From Sphingobacteriia bacterium (GTDB taxonomy: Bacteria > Bacteroidota > Bacteroidia > Chitinophagales > Chitinophagaceae): a stretch of 26,273 bases of DNA. A program made the translations under genes and the position numbers. Numbering within the stretch: position 1 is the first letter of the stretch; each line of letters opens with the position of its first letter. The notes under the pieces are model-generated. The model was not told where the DNA came from. It worked only from the letters and a program-made list of their open reading frames with translations, and did not search any database. The stretch is from NCBI GenBank assembly GCA_004294465.1, contig REAV01000163.1, forward strand, positions 1 to 26,273. The letters are read 5' to 3'. This document shows, one piece after another, positions 1-9,695 of this stretch.

Positions 1-1006
1 CATGTGCATACTCATGAAATAAATTATCAGAATATTCTTGGCCACCAATAGTTACGTATTTAAACTGATTGTTGAATGTGATCATGGTTTGATGCTCCAT
101 TCCCGAATTAGGCACTTCGGCAATCCCAATTTTTTCTTTGTACCAGGGGTACTCACCAAAATATTTTTCTAAAATTTTACTGTCGCGAATTTTTGTTTGA
201 ATTAATTTTTTAGCATGCATGGTATCTTCTACAAGCACATAAAACTCAATAGGTACAACATGATTATTAATAGTAGTATAACTGTCTTTAGCTACATAGT
301 ATTTTCCAATATTAAAAACGATGCAATAATTACTGATGGTATAATTGGTTTTCCAGGAGAAAGTTGTTTTATTGTTTTTAGTAATTGTTTTTTGCAACAA
401 TCCTGGACCAGCAACAGACAATCCATTTGGAACAGTGATGTTCAGTTCTGCTCCTTCATTGGGCTCGTCACTTGGATGGTCTTTGCATGGAAAATACAAA
501 CGACCTCCTTCTTTTTGTACATTAATCGAAACCCAATCATTTCCACTCCGGTCTTTAGACCAAGTAAAGCCTCCCAACCATGGTGGCCTTACAGCAATCG
601 GTGGGTTACCGCCATAAATAATATCTACGTCGTGCTTACCCGTTTTAAATGAAGTTCCTGTAATATAAATCAGGTCGTTTTTTTGTTGGAATGCTGCCGC
701 TTTTTTATCTACGGTGATTTTTTCTACTTTCAACAGATGTACCAAATCCAATAAGATAGTATCTGATGCTTGAGAAAGATTGAGTGTAATAACCGTGTTT
801 CCCTGAATAGACTTATTGGAAATATTTACATCCAGATTGATGGTATAATGTCTTATATCCATTATTGCTTGAAGGGGTTTTAATTTTCCTCCAGATGACA
901 TATAACCAATGTCTAAGCCCTGTGAAAAAATGGATTGTACAAACAACAGCGCAGTGGCGAATAAATATAATTTTATACTAGTTGGTTGGGGTTTAATGGC
1001 TATCAT
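1..1006 (-). CDS. Exported M1-family metallo-aminopeptidase, N-terminal part (runs off the left edge)
   Basis: I translated this from the minus strand. The gene starts at the ATG at 1006-1004 and stays open for 335 codons to the window edge. Residues 1-29 form a signal peptide ending FSQ. Residues 45-240 fit the beta-rich M1 N-terminal domain. Residues 300-310 contain SGMEHQTMITF, the exopeptidase motif equivalent to GAMEN (GMEHQ form). The last five residues are H331-E-Y-A-H335, the zinc-binding HExxH, so the third zinc ligand (a downstream Glu) and the C-terminal domain lie outside the window. The family removes N-terminal residues from peptides, and the signal peptide places this member in the periplasm or outside. 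It is divergent from the secreted-protein pair starting at 1199, with about 190 bases between. The family assignment is firm; substrate preference cannot be read. Confidence 0.9.
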   Translation of the reverse strand, partial: MIAIKPQPTSIKLYLFATALLFVQSIFSQGLDIGYMSSGGKLKPLQAIMDIRHYTINLDVNISNKSIQGNTVITLNLSQASDTILLDLVHLLKVEKITVDKKAAAFQQKNDLIYITGTSFKTGKHDVDIIYGGNPPIAVRPPWLGGFTWSKDRSGNDWVSINVQKEGGRLYFPCKDHPSDEPNEGAELNITVPNGLSVAGPGLLQKTITKNNKTTFSWKTNYTISNYCIVFNIGKYYVAKDSYTTINNHVVPIEFYVLVEDTMHAKKLIQTKIRDSKILEKYFGEYPWYKEKIGIAEVPNSGMEHQTMITFNNQFKYVTIGGQEYSDNLFHEYAH

Positions 1007-1123
1007 GACCTAAGATTGAGTATTAAATATAGAATATTTTTATAGTAATGAAATTCTATTAATTCAATATAGGTGGGTGATTTAGAGGTATATATTTCTG
1101 AAACATAAATATTCCCTATGATT

Positions 1124-1131
1124 TAGTTTTG
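1124..1131 (+). promoter_or_regulatory. Candidate Bacteroidota -7 promoter box (TAGTTTTG)
   Basis: TAGTTTTG is an exact match to the Bacteroidota -7 consensus TAnnTTTG. It lies 67 bases before the chosen start of the secreted protein at 1199. A clean -33 TTG is not seen at the usual distance; the nearest T-rich stretch is around 1095-1100. The gap 1007-1198 holds nothing else that I recognise. Confidence 0.35.
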
Positions 1132-1198
1132 GTCTTCCAACCACAGTTATTCAATTGTTTATATGAAGTTTTATATATTTAATCAATCAAACATAAAT

Positions 1199-2218
1199 AT
1201 GAAAAGAATCCTAACATTTACATTATTATTAGTTATTTCTGTAACAATTGCATTTGGACAAACACCCATTGATATTACCGAAAACACCTTTAAGGTTTCA
1301 ACTTTAAGCGAAGAGGTTTTTTATTTTGGATTCGCAGAGGGTGATCAATTGATTTTCAATTTTGAAGAAATAAATGGAAAAGAATTGAAAGAGGTGGAAA
1401 TAATGGCTTTAACATCTAAATCACTCTATTTGGACTATAAGGTTAAAAAAATCGAAAAAAAAATCTTGATAATTGAAGAAACAGGCGTTTACAAATTCCG
1501 TTTTACAAATTCTAATATTTTATCAGGTCGTGTATGTAAGTTTAAAATACAAAGAATTCCAGCCAATGAAAAAACAAGAAAGTTTAATACTACTGTTTTT
1601 AAAAGAACACTTTATGACACTTCCTACTATAGCGAGCAAGAAAGATTTTTAGTAAAATCAGATACTACAACTAATGAAGTGTTCAACCAAATAGTAAGAG
1701 TTCAACCTAGGGAAAATACTAGCGACAATAGAAGGATAATTAATTTTAGTTTACCATCAAATACTGTATTTTGGAGTTATTATATTGGTGTTGACCAGAA
1801 TGGCCAGCAATCTTTTGATGCTGCTTCAAGAAAACTTGTTTCAAGCGCATCACCTTTAATGACTAAGCTTAATAGCAATAGCCCACTAACTGCATTGGCT
1901 TTAGATATTCCATCATTCTTGTCTCAAGTCTATAATGGGGAAGATATTGAGTATGTTCTTTTGGAAGCACCATTCCTAAATCTTTACACTAGCGGAAAAA
2001 CTTATGGTTATTTAAAATATGGAAAAGTGGTGAATGATTTTGCAAGAATGCTTCCAGTTAAAGGAAATGTATCATTTTGTTTTACCAACGACAACCCATC
2101 TACATCGGTGTCCGTTACAATAAAAGTTCAAGCTATACAAGTAAACTCCATTTATGATACTAGAACAGTTAAAAAAATGAATATTACTTCAAAAGAAGAT
2201 ATGTATTTGAAAAATTAA
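1199..2218 (+). CDS. Secreted protein of unknown function
   Basis: An upstream ATG at 1163 is in frame, but the ATG at 1199 gives a normal signal peptide directly (MKRILTF, a hydrophobic stretch, then AFGQ), so I chose 1199; the product is 339 residues. The mature part looks beta-rich. The region about 15-125 residues after the signal, with a segment reading GVYKFRFTN and ending IQRIPA, resembles the general pattern of emp24/GOLD-like or galactose-binding-like beta sandwiches, but that is only an impression. There are no catalytic motifs, lipobox or transmembrane segments beyond the signal. The next gene follows after 37 bases on the same strand, so the two are probably co-transcribed. I do not recognise the family. 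Confidence 0.75.
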   Translation: MKRILTFTLLLVISVTIAFGQTPIDITENTFKVSTLSEEVFYFGFAEGDQLIFNFEEINGKELKEVEIMALTSKSLYLDYKVKKIEKKILIIEETGVYKFRFTNSNILSGRVCKFKIQRIPANEKTRKFNTTVFKRTLYDTSYYSEQERFLVKSDTTTNEVFNQIVRVQPRENTSDNRRIINFSLPSNTVFWSYYIGVDQNGQQSFDAASRKLVSSASPLMTKLNSNSPLTALALDIPSFLSQVYNGEDIEYVLLEAPFLNLYTSGKTYGYLKYGKVVNDFARMLPVKGNVSFCFTNDNPSTSVSVTIKVQAIQVNSIYDTRTVKKMNITSKEDMYLKN

Positions 2219-2255
2219 AAAGTCAGATTATAATACCAGTCAATATAAAATAACA

Positions 2256-3185
2256 ATGACTAGATGTTCTAATTACCTATTGGCAATTTTTACGACCTTA
2301 ACTTTTTGTTCTTATGGGCAACAAACATGGGGCACAGTTGAAAATAAAAATGATTTAGCATCTCAAACTGATTCAGCAAAACTTGAGCACTACTTTCAAT
2401 GGCAAAATAGTCAAAAAAGTATTAAGCAATTTAAATACGATGATCAATTACTCCTTAAAATTGAAAAAAAAAGAGATAGTTTAAAGATTCTACAATTCCT
2501 CACTAAAAATTATAAAATCATTAAACCAATTGCAGACTTTCCATATAAACCTGCAGACCTGGTTAAATATACTTATGCTATTGATTTAAATGGAGACAAT
2601 TTGCTTGATATGGTTTATGTTGGCCCTTATAGTGGCGATTATAAGATCAGCCAAATTTTTCTAAACAATGATGGCCAGTATAAAAAAGTTTTTTCTGGCA
2701 AGCAAGAAATAGTAAAAATAGGCTTTTCCAAAAAAAGACTAAATTCATTTACTTTACTAAACCCTGGTTGTTGTGCAGATCCAGGACAAGTAGAATACAA
2801 TTATAAAGTTAGCTTTTCAACAAACAAGCCAATTTTCAAACGTACACATACAATTGGCTATTATAACGAAACTGAGAAACCATTATCTATATTTACAAAG
2901 ACCAAAGCGTTCATTGTTAAAGCCGATAAAGCTAAATTGAGATTCGAATGTTATCCATTAGATATAGAACATCCATTTTATGGAATGTACGGTAATTCAA
3001 TTGCTAGTTATAAATCAGGATCAAAGGGAAAAGCGATTGGATTTAAAAAAGAGAATGATGTTGATTGGATTTATGTAATAATGAGTTCAAAAAATAAGAT
3101 TGATAATTGCGATTTTTCTACTTTTAAAGATCAACCAACACAAATCAGGGGTTGGATATTAAAGACCGATATAGAATGGAAATAG
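2256..3185 (+). CDS. Exported protein with FG-GAP/VCBS-like calcium motif and SH3-like C-terminus
   Basis: The product is 309 residues with a signal peptide ending around residue 22 (CSYGQQ). Residues 110-118 read DLNGDNLLD, the DxNGDxxxD calcium loop seen in FG-GAP/VCBS blades, followed by a short beta segment and ISQIFLNNDG. This suggests one or two propeller-like units rather than a full seven-blade propeller. The C-terminal 65 residues (DWIYVIM ... RGWILKTDIEW) resemble a bacterial SH3-like domain ending in a GWI strand. It lies 37 bases behind the secreted protein at 1199 and likely shares its transcript. Extracellular binding or adhesion is a reasonable inference; no enzyme activity is apparent. 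Confidence 0.7.
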   Translation: MTRCSNYLLAIFTTLTFCSYGQQTWGTVENKNDLASQTDSAKLEHYFQWQNSQKSIKQFKYDDQLLLKIEKKRDSLKILQFLTKNYKIIKPIADFPYKPADLVKYTYAIDLNGDNLLDMVYVGPYSGDYKISQIFLNNDGQYKKVFSGKQEIVKIGFSKKRLNSFTLLNPGCCADPGQVEYNYKVSFSTNKPIFKRTHTIGYYNETEKPLSIFTKTKAFIVKADKAKLRFECYPLDIEHPFYGMYGNSIASYKSGSKGKAIGFKKENDVDWIYVIMSSKNKIDNCDFSTFKDQPTQIRGWILKTDIEWK

Positions 3186-3230
3186 AGATTTTTTCAAGTG
3201 TTTATTCCTAATTAAAAAGGGGGTAAATGA

Positions 3231-3956
3231 TCACTTCTTCCCAAACAACAAAAAATGTTGAATAGGTAAAAAGTCGCCACGATAACTCAACTCAAAACCA
3301 TTTGCCCCTAATTCTTTTTTCAATTGTTCCACCGTTGTTTTGTGTAATGCTTTAATAGGTATAGTGGGGTCTTCTCCACGGTATTCTATCAACAGTATCT
3401 TACCGTCTTTTTTTAATGCCGTTTTTAGTGATTGTAACATTTCATGAGGATATTCCAACTCGTGGTATACATCTACCATGATAGCCAGATCGATACTATT
3501 TGCGGGCAGGTTGGGACTTTTTTCTGAACCTTTTATTACACTAACAACCGTATCGCGAATGGCTTGTTTCTTTTGTGCTAAAAAATAGAGCAACTCGTCC
3601 TGTACATCTACAGCATATACTTTTCCTTTTGGAATCTTTGCTGCGATCTTAAAACTATAATAGCCCGTACCTGCACCAATATCCGCCACCACTGCATTCT
3701 TGGGTAAATTCATTTTTTGTATGGCCAACTTTGTATTCTCTTCTTCTTGTCGAGTATCCCGCTCCAACCAATCACTGCCTGCTGCTCCCATCACATAAGA
3801 GATTTCTCTCCCTAAATAATATTTACCAATGCCATCGTAGGATTTTTTTTGATAAGTATAAATTGTATCAGAAAAATGTTTGATCGAAGTGTTGGCTGCT
3901 GCCGATTGAAATATGCACATTAATCCAAGTGCAAAAAAACGAAAGTAAATTTTCAT
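3231..3956 (-). CDS. Class I SAM-dependent methyltransferase with an N-terminal signal peptide
   Basis: The open frame begins upstream at 3986, but the ATG at 3956 gives a plain signal peptide (MKIYFRFFALG, then QSAAANT), so I used 3956; the product is 241 residues. The Rossmann methyltransferase core is clear. Motif I is D92-I-G-A-G-T-G98 (VVADIGAGTGYY), the acidic end of strand beta2 is D117 (VYAVDVQ), and later segments are IDLAIMVDVYHE and GKILLIEYRG. The stretch GAAGSDWLERDTRQEEE before the core is typical of a bacterial methyltransferase subfamily that often carries a leader. The acceptor cannot be read. The leader is odd because SAM is cytosolic. The gene is divergent from the DUF418 gene at 4123. 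Confidence 0.85.
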   Translation of the reverse strand: MKIYFRFFALGLMCIFQSAAANTSIKHFSDTIYTYQKKSYDGIGKYYLGREISYVMGAAGSDWLERDTRQEEENTKLAIQKMNLPKNAVVADIGAGTGYYSFKIAAKIPKGKVYAVDVQDELLYFLAQKKQAIRDTVVSVIKGSEKSPNLPANSIDLAIMVDVYHELEYPHEMLQSLKTALKKDGKILLIEYRGEDPTIPIKALHKTTVEQLKKELGANGFELSYRGDFLPIQHFLLFGKK

Positions 3957-4122
3957 ACATAGCATTGTGCGTAAAGTTAACAACAATGATTTACCTCAAA
4001 CGAAAGCGCTCATCTAAAACTTCTTTCCAATCAATAGTTTATATGCAATTATTTTATTATCTTGTTTTGACTTCCTCTTTATTTGTGCGTATTTTATTAA
4101 ACAACAAATCAACCCAACCAAC

Positions 4123-5442
4123 ATGCATTCAACCAACAACCCCGCTGAACAATCGGCTACGGCTGCATTTGTACCTGTAACCAACTCCGAAAGAATATTG
4201 CCTATCGACATCATGCGGGGCTTTGTGCTTTGTGGTATCTTGCTCATGAATATAACTGGATTTGGTTTATATGGATCCTATAGTAATCCAACTGTATCGG
4301 GTGGTTCAACAGGTTGGGACCTCTATACATGGATTACTACCAATATGGTTTTTGAAGGAACCATGCGTGCCTTGTTCTCTCTTTTATTTGGGGTTGGCAC
4401 ATATATTATTTTAGATCGATTAACTAAAAGTCATGCTGGTATTAAAGCGGCCGACATTTATTTTAGAAGATTGATGTGGATGATCGTTTTTGGATTGATT
4501 CACGGCTACCTTTTATTATGGACCGGTGAGATATTATTTGATTATGCAATCATGGGAATGTTGCTCTATTCGTTTAGAAATCTGGCTCCCAAAACCTTGG
4601 TTTGGATTGCTTTATTGTTTTTCTGCATCGGAGCTTTTTGGACTTATACTGAATACAAAGAAGATCAAAAATTAGTAGCAGATGTGGCCATTGCCAAAAC
4701 GTATACAGCTCAAGGCAAAGAGCTTACTAAAGAATTAAAAGCTGCAACAGCTAGATGGGAAAAAATTGAAGAAAAAAAATCACCGAAAGCGGTAGCAGAA
4801 GCAAATGAAAAAATGCGTAAGGGCTACTTCAGTTTAGTAGCTCATTTGGCTCCATACAATAAAGAAACAGATACTATTTGGGTATACCGTTTCGACTTAT
4901 GGGATGTATTAAGCATGATGTTATTGGGTATTGCTTTTTATAAATGGAATCTGTTCTCTGGCCAAAAATCATATCGTTTTTATGGGTTGATGGTGTTGTT
5001 TGGTTACGCTATTGGATTAAGTACCAACTATTACGAAGTAACATCTCTCATGAATGATAATTTTTCTTTTCTAGCGTTTTCTAAAGCAAACATCACCTAT
5101 GATTTGGGTAGAGTTCCAATGGCTATAGGACATATTGGGTTAATTATGATCTTTACTAAATTACCCATTCTCGGTTGGCTTAAATTGAGACTGGCGGCAG
5201 TTGGTAAAATGGCATTGAGTAATTATATAATGCATTCGCTCATATGCATGATCATCTTTACTGGAGTTGGTTTTGGATTATTCGGTAAACTGCATCGTCA
5301 CGAATTATACTATATCGTTTTCGCAATCTGGATTTTTCAATTAATTCTTAGCCCGATTTGGTTAACCTATTTTCATTTCGGTCCAATGGAATGGTTATGG
5401 AGAAGGTTGAGCTATCAGTATAAGCCGCCTTTTAGAAAATAA
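4123..5442 (+). CDS. DUF418 / YeiB-family multi-pass membrane protein
   Basis: The product is 439 residues. The N-terminus shows the family signature RILPIDIMRGFVLCGILLMN at about residues 24-43. Several hydrophobic helices follow, then a charged, helical soluble loop (about residues 185-240, rich in Lys/Glu/Ala) and the C-terminal DUF418 domain with KMALSNYIMHS and GPMEWLWRRLSY. The family is related to heparan-alpha-glucosaminide acetyltransferase-like membrane acyltransferases, but members such as YeiB have no settled function, so transport or acyl transfer would be guesswork. The next gene begins 17 bases downstream on the same strand, which suggests co-transcription with the exported amidohydrolase. 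About 165 bases separate it from the divergent methyltransferase. Confidence 0.88.
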   Translation: MHSTNNPAEQSATAAFVPVTNSERILPIDIMRGFVLCGILLMNITGFGLYGSYSNPTVSGGSTGWDLYTWITTNMVFEGTMRALFSLLFGVGTYIILDRLTKSHAGIKAADIYFRRLMWMIVFGLIHGYLLLWTGEILFDYAIMGMLLYSFRNLAPKTLVWIALLFFCIGAFWTYTEYKEDQKLVADVAIAKTYTAQGKELTKELKAATARWEKIEEKKSPKAVAEANEKMRKGYFSLVAHLAPYNKETDTIWVYRFDLWDVLSMMLLGIAFYKWNLFSGQKSYRFYGLMVLFGYAIGLSTNYYEVTSLMNDNFSFLAFSKANITYDLGRVPMAIGHIGLIMIFTKLPILGWLKLRLAAVGKMALSNYIMHSLICMIIFTGVGFGLFGKLHRHELYYIVFAIWIFQLILSPIWLTYFHFGPMEWLWRRLSYQYKPPFRK

Positions 5443-5459
5443 ATTCCATAAATTGTAAC

Positions 5460-6734
5460 ATGCTTTATTGTACAAGTAAATATACTTTACTATTCGCTAT
5501 CATTTTCATTGCAATGAGCGCGTATGGACAAACTACCTATTATATTACTGCACCAAGAGTTTTTGATGGCAATCAACTACATGAGAATTGGGCTTTAATT
5601 GTAAAGGCCGACAAAATTATTGCGGCAGGCCCGGCAACGGAAATGAGTACTCCTGCTGGTGCAACCAAGATCAATTATCCGAATGCTACCATAACACCTG
5701 GTTTAATTGAAGGACATTCTCATATGCTGCTCTATCCTTACAATATCAAAGAATGGGATTTGCAGGTAGCTAAAGAAACGGATGAGTACAGAACTATTAG
5801 AGCAACCATTCATGCTAAAAATACTTTGTTGGCGGGCTTTACAACAGCTCGTGATTTGGGATCGGAGGGTGCAGGGTATGCTGATGTTGCTTTGAAAAAA
5901 TCGATTGAAGACAATATTATCATTGGTCCTCGTTTATTGGTGGCGGGCCGTGCCATAGTTGCTACTGGTTCTTATGGCCCCAAAGGGTATGATCTAGATA
6001 ATCAAATAATGTTGGGTGCAGAAGCGGCTGATGGAATGGATCTTCCGCGTGTAGTTCGCGATCAAATTGGAAAAGGGGCTGACCTTATAAAAGTATATGC
6101 CGATTATAGATGGGGACCTAACGATGAAGCTCGCCCTACTTTCACCCTGGATGAATTAAAACTCGTAAATGAAATTACTCTGAGTAGTGGCCGTGTAATG
6201 GTTTGTCATGCAAAAACCAAAGAAGCTATTCGTAGAGCAGTATTGGCAGGGGCAACTACCATTGAACATGGTGATGACCTCGATGCGTCAACTGCTCAAC
6301 TCATGAAACAATATGGAGTGGTGTATATTCCAACATTGGCTGCCACAGAGTCTACATCTCAATACAAGGGTTGGAAAAAAGGTGTAGAGCCGGAACCCGA
6401 AGCAGTACAAAATAAAAGAAGAGCTTTTAAAATTGCAATTGGCGAAGGTGTTATCATAGGTATGGGTGGAGATGTAGGTGTGTTTGCTCATGGCAATAAT
6501 GTACTAGAAATGGAATTGATGGTGAACTATGGCATGAAACCAATCGATGTGTTGAAAGCGGCTACCAGTATTAATGCCAAAGCTTTTCAATTAGACACAG
6601 CATTTGGAAAAATTGAAAAGGGTATGAAAGCCGACATCGCCATTTTTTCGGGCGACCCTTCTAAAAATATTTCCGACTGCAGAAATGTTTTATTGGTAAT
6701 GAAGGACGGTGTAATTTATAGGCAGGAAAAATAA
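5460..6734 (+). CDS. Exported metal-dependent amidohydrolase (prolidase/imidazolonepropionase-like)
   Basis: The product is 424 residues, starting with a signal peptide (cleavage near AYGQ, residue 24). The amidohydrolase metal site is complete: H86-x-H88 in GLIEGHSHM, the probably carboxylated K211 in DLIKVYADY, H250 in VMVCHAK, H270 in TTIEHGDD and D338 in MGGDVG. The C-terminal SINAKAFQLD and GKIEKGMKADIAIF segments close the urease-like barrel and its beta sandwich. This arrangement is that of the exported Xaa-Pro dipeptidase / Xaa-Arg carboxypeptidase-like group. The exact substrate is not readable, but dipeptide or N-acyl amino acid hydrolysis in the periplasm is the likeliest role. It is 17 bases after the DUF418 gene and is followed by another exported hydrolase. 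Confidence 0.88.
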   Translation: MLYCTSKYTLLFAIIFIAMSAYGQTTYYITAPRVFDGNQLHENWALIVKADKIIAAGPATEMSTPAGATKINYPNATITPGLIEGHSHMLLYPYNIKEWDLQVAKETDEYRTIRATIHAKNTLLAGFTTARDLGSEGAGYADVALKKSIEDNIIIGPRLLVAGRAIVATGSYGPKGYDLDNQIMLGAEAADGMDLPRVVRDQIGKGADLIKVYADYRWGPNDEARPTFTLDELKLVNEITLSSGRVMVCHAKTKEAIRRAVLAGATTIEHGDDLDASTAQLMKQYGVVYIPTLAATESTSQYKGWKKGVEPEPEAVQNKRRAFKIAIGEGVIIGMGGDVGVFAHGNNVLEMELMVNYGMKPIDVLKAATSINAKAFQLDTAFGKIEKGMKADIAIFSGDPSKNISDCRNVLLVMKDGVIYRQEK

Positions 6735-6810
6735 TGGTTACCAAAATAGATTTCAATAAAAAATCAAATTCTTTCGATATCAATTAATAGCATTACGTAA
6801 ACTTACCATC

Positions 6811-8685
6811 ATGAAAAAAATCCTTTTTGTTTTATTGAGTATCATCTTCTTGCAACAACTAACAGCGCAAGACACATCATTAATTTACCGCAGGCTAGAT
6901 TCTATTGCCATTATCGATCAAAAAGTAATGATGCCTATGCGTGATGGTGTGCGACTAGCAACAGATATTTATCGCCCAAAGGGCAATGCAAAAGTGCCGA
7001 TTATTTTTTCTAGAACACCTTATAATTTTAATACCTGGATTGATGGTAAAATGGTTACAGGCACTATACAAGCTGCTTATGAAGCGGTTAGTAGAGGCTA
7101 TGCCTATGTAGTACAAAACGAAAGAGGCCGCTATTTTTCAGAAGGCACCTGGGATATTTTGGGCACTCCAATTACAGATGGCTATGATGCACTGAGTTGG
7201 ATGCAAAAACAAATATGGAGTAATGGTAAAGTGGGATTGATCGGTTGTTCTTCTACTGCGGAATGGCAGATGGCAGTTGCTTCACAGAATCATCCGGCAC
7301 TTGCTGCAATGGTGGCCCAAGGTTATGGTGCTGGAGTTGGTCGAATCGGAAAATTCAATGAGCAAGGAAATTGGTACAGAGGTGGTGCACAACAAATGTT
7401 GTTTACTTCCTGGTTGTACGGGACTCAAAACGATCAATATAAACCAACACTTCCAAAAGATATTAAGCAAGCCGACTTACAACGCTTACAGCGATTTTAT
7501 GATATGGGTACCGAAATGCCTCGTGTTGATTGGGCGGTAGGGTTAAAGCACCTTCCTGTTAAAGACATCATTAAAAATGTAAATGGACAAATAGGCATTT
7601 ATGATAAAATGATTCCTCGTAAACCCAATGACCCAGCATGGTTCAAGGGAGGCCTGTATCATGATAATATGCCTTTTGAAGTACCTTCTTATTGGTTTGT
7701 TTCTTGGTATGATGTTTCTTCTGCACCCAATATTGCGTTGTTTAATCATGTGCGCAACAATGCAAAAAAACAAGGTGTGGCAGACAATCAATATTTAGTG
7801 ATTGCTCCCGTACTGCACTGTTCTTATAAAAGAGCAACAGAAAATACCATTGTTGGCGAACGCAGTGTAGGTGATGCACGTTTGAATTATGATGAACTTA
7901 CATGGGGTTGGTTTGATCTTTTATTGAAAGGAGAAAAAAATGATTTCAAACAAAAAAATCCTCGTGTTAGATACTATACCATGGGCAGCAATAAATGGCA
8001 AGCTGCAGAATCTTTTCCTTTGCCCAATACCAAAGTGCAAAATTTTTATTTAACGAGTGAAGGAAAGGCCAATACCAGTAATGGCAATGGTAAATTAGTG
8101 ATGAAACCTTCAACAACCGATATGCCCGATGCATTTACCTATGATCCGATGAATCCTGTTCCTTCATATGGAGGTAATGTTTGCTGTACCGGAAACGCTG
8201 TGCAGGGAGGATCTTACGATCAATCTAAAATGGAATTAAGGGATGATATTTTAGTTTATACATCTGATGAATTAAAAGAAGGAACAGAGATTACTGGTTT
8301 TATAGAATCCACCTTATATGTATCTTCTACTGGATTAGATACAGACATCACTTTGAAATTGATTGATGTATATCCTGACGGCAAAGCATATAATTTGGAT
8401 GAAACCATCCAAAGACTTCGTTACAGAGATGGCTATAACAAAGAAGTTTGGATGGAGAAAGGCAAGGTGTACAAAGTAGATTTAACTCCGTTGGTTACGA
8501 GCAACTATTTTGCAGCAGGTCATAAAATTCGCATTGAAGTTTCAAGCAGTAATTTTCCGCGCTTCGATCGTAATTTAAATACTGGCGGAAAAAATTATGA
8601 TGAATCAAAAGGAGTTATAGTAGAAAATAAAATTCATCACTCAGAAAAATATCCTTCTGTAATTAAATTACCGATTATTCGGTAA
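6811..8685 (+). CDS. Exported CocE/NonD-family alpha/beta hydrolase (X-Pro dipeptidyl-peptidase S15 type)
   Basis: The product is 624 residues with a signal peptide ending LTAQ (residue 20). The S15/CocE entry motif [17 protein letters not shown] spans residues 40-56. The oxyanion/loop segment [13 protein letters not shown] lies near 100-112. The nucleophile elbow is G145-C-S147-S-T-A-E, with Ser147 as the likely nucleophile, in a form lacking the usual second Gly. A candidate catalytic His is in APVLHCSY. The C-terminal jelly-roll domain begins around residue 450 and includes [25 protein letters not shown] and [17 protein letters not shown]. Family members cleave X-Pro dipeptides, cocaine-like esters or beta-lactam amides, and the choice cannot be made here. 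It lies 76 bases after the amidohydrolase and overlaps the convergent gene at 8668 by 18 bases. Confidence 0.88.
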   Translation: MKKILFVLLSIIFLQQLTAQDTSLIYRRLDSIAIIDQKVMMPMRDGVRLATDIYRPKGNAKVPIIFSRTPYNFNTWIDGKMVTGTIQAAYEAVSRGYAYVVQNERGRYFSEGTWDILGTPITDGYDALSWMQKQIWSNGKVGLIGCSSTAEWQMAVASQNHPALAAMVAQGYGAGVGRIGKFNEQGNWYRGGAQQMLFTSWLYGTQNDQYKPTLPKDIKQADLQRLQRFYDMGTEMPRVDWAVGLKHLPVKDIIKNVNGQIGIYDKMIPRKPNDPAWFKGGLYHDNMPFEVPSYWFVSWYDVSSAPNIALFNHVRNNAKKQGVADNQYLVIAPVLHCSYKRATENTIVGERSVGDARLNYDELTWGWFDLLLKGEKNDFKQKNPRVRYYTMGSNKWQAAESFPLPNTKVQNFYLTSEGKANTSNGNGKLVMKPSTTDMPDAFTYDPMNPVPSYGGNVCCTGNAVQGGSYDQSKMELRDDILVYTSDELKEGTEITGFIESTLYVSSTGLDTDITLKLIDVYPDGKAYNLDETIQRLRYRDGYNKEVWMEKGKVYKVDLTPLVTSNYFAAGHKIRIEVSSSNFPRFDRNLNTGGKNYDESKGVIVENKIHHSEKYPSVIKLPIIR

Positions 8686-9165
8686 GGGAAACCCCATGCT
8701 TTCAGCACACCAAAAAATATTTACAATATAGTAGCGTTCCTTGTCTTTAAAAAGCTGGATACTGTTGATGCCCCTATTGGTAGCAATTCCTTGGGGGCTT
8801 TCACTGGTTAAATATGTGCTAAAAACATGGACAATAGTTCCATATTCCTGTATTTCTTGGGATAGTTCTTTTTCAAAAAACCCCGTTTTAATTCGGCTAG
8901 TAAACATCGTAATATATTCTTCCGGGCTAAGCATTTTATACTGAAAATCACCATTAGGTGTTTTTGAAGTTGGTATTAACTTGGCATCTTTTCCGAACAA
9001 AAACCTAAATCGATCCCAATTGCGATCCTTTCCTGCTTCGCCAGAAATTACTTCATAAAGGCTTTTAATGATTTTATCAACCGACTTAACATCATTCGAA
9101 TAATCTTGGGCATATAGTAAAGAATTAAGCCACAAGAACGCCACTACAAAAAATGTTTTTTTCAT
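8668..9165 (-). CDS. Small exported NTF2-like protein
   Basis: The product is 165 residues with a signal peptide (MKKTFFV ... LLYAQ). The mature part begins with a helix carrying [12 protein letters not shown], then [18 protein letters not shown], and ends with a strand pair ([21 protein letters not shown]). This is the usual order of elements in the cone-shaped NTF2/SnoaL fold. No catalytic residues can be assigned with confidence. Many exported Bacteroidota members of this fold are uncharacterised. Its last 18 bases overlap the end of the convergent CocE-type hydrolase, so the two share a short antisense tail. Confidence 0.75.
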   Translation of the reverse strand: MKKTFFVVAFLWLNSLLYAQDYSNDVKSVDKIIKSLYEVISGEAGKDRNWDRFRFLFGKDAKLIPTSKTPNGDFQYKMLSPEEYITMFTSRIKTGFFEKELSQEIQEYGTIVHVFSTYLTSESPQGIATNRGINSIQLFKDKERYYIVNIFWCAESMGFPLPNNR

Positions 9166-9225
9166 CTTCTTAATTTTTTGCCGAAAAAACCTTCAAATAA
9201 TTTGGGATAAAAAACGAATATAAAT

Positions 9226-9654
9226 TTATACTCTATGATGATCAGCTCTCCAGTTTTGAATGGCTGTTTTAATTGCTTTGCTGGATAAATTTTCAGCTGC
9301 CGCTTTTTGAGCCAACGCAACAAATTCATCATCAGATGCAAAACGCAATGCAATGATTTGTCCGATTCGTAGTTCCTTTGGCAATAATTTTCCGGTCATA
9401 GCAAAATATCTTAAATTCTCTTCTGCCCTGATGGCTCGGTCCTGTGCTTTTAAAGCAAATAAGCGGGCATAAGCAAAAATGAATCCTAAAATGATAGCTA
9501 CTAAACAGATCAATGAAGCAGAGTATAAGTTTTCGGAGGCCGAATGTGAGAGATTAATAAATGATCCAATTAATAATGCAAGAATGGCCAAAAAAGTAAT
9601 TCCATGCCAGCCAGCTACTAATCTTCTATGGTTGCTAAAATTTTGAGTTTTCAT
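9226..9654 (-). CDS. DUF6526 family membrane protein
   Basis: The open frame extends upstream to 9834, across the neighbouring divergent gene, but recognisable protein starts only at the ATG at 9654 (MKTQNFSNHRRLVAGWHG), giving 142 residues. Two hydrophobic helices are visible at about residues 18-36 and 46-66. They are followed by the family signature: YARLFALKAQDRAIRAEENL, then an amphipathic tail with QIIALRFASDDEFVALAQ. I recognise this as DUF6526, a small integral membrane family of unknown function. It is divergent from the YaiO-type gene, with 86 bases between the starts. Confidence 0.85.
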   Translation of the reverse strand: MKTQNFSNHRRLVAGWHGITFLAILALLIGSFINLSHSASENLYSASLICLVAIILGFIFAYARLFALKAQDRAIRAEENLRYFAMTGKLLPKELRIGQIIALRFASDDEFVALAQKAAAENLSSKAIKTAIQNWRADHHRV

Positions 9655-9695
9655 GTGTTTGTGATTATTTGTTTTTTTGAAGATAGATATTGTAG

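Noticed and set aside
215..652. Open frame of 145 codons on the + strand
   Set aside because: It lies opposite the M1 aminopeptidase gene, which has clear family motifs; the + strand translation shows no leader or domain.
8668..8685. 18-base overlap of two convergent genes as a regulatory antisense device
   Set aside because: Short 3' overlaps are common in compact genomes and nothing else here supports regulation.
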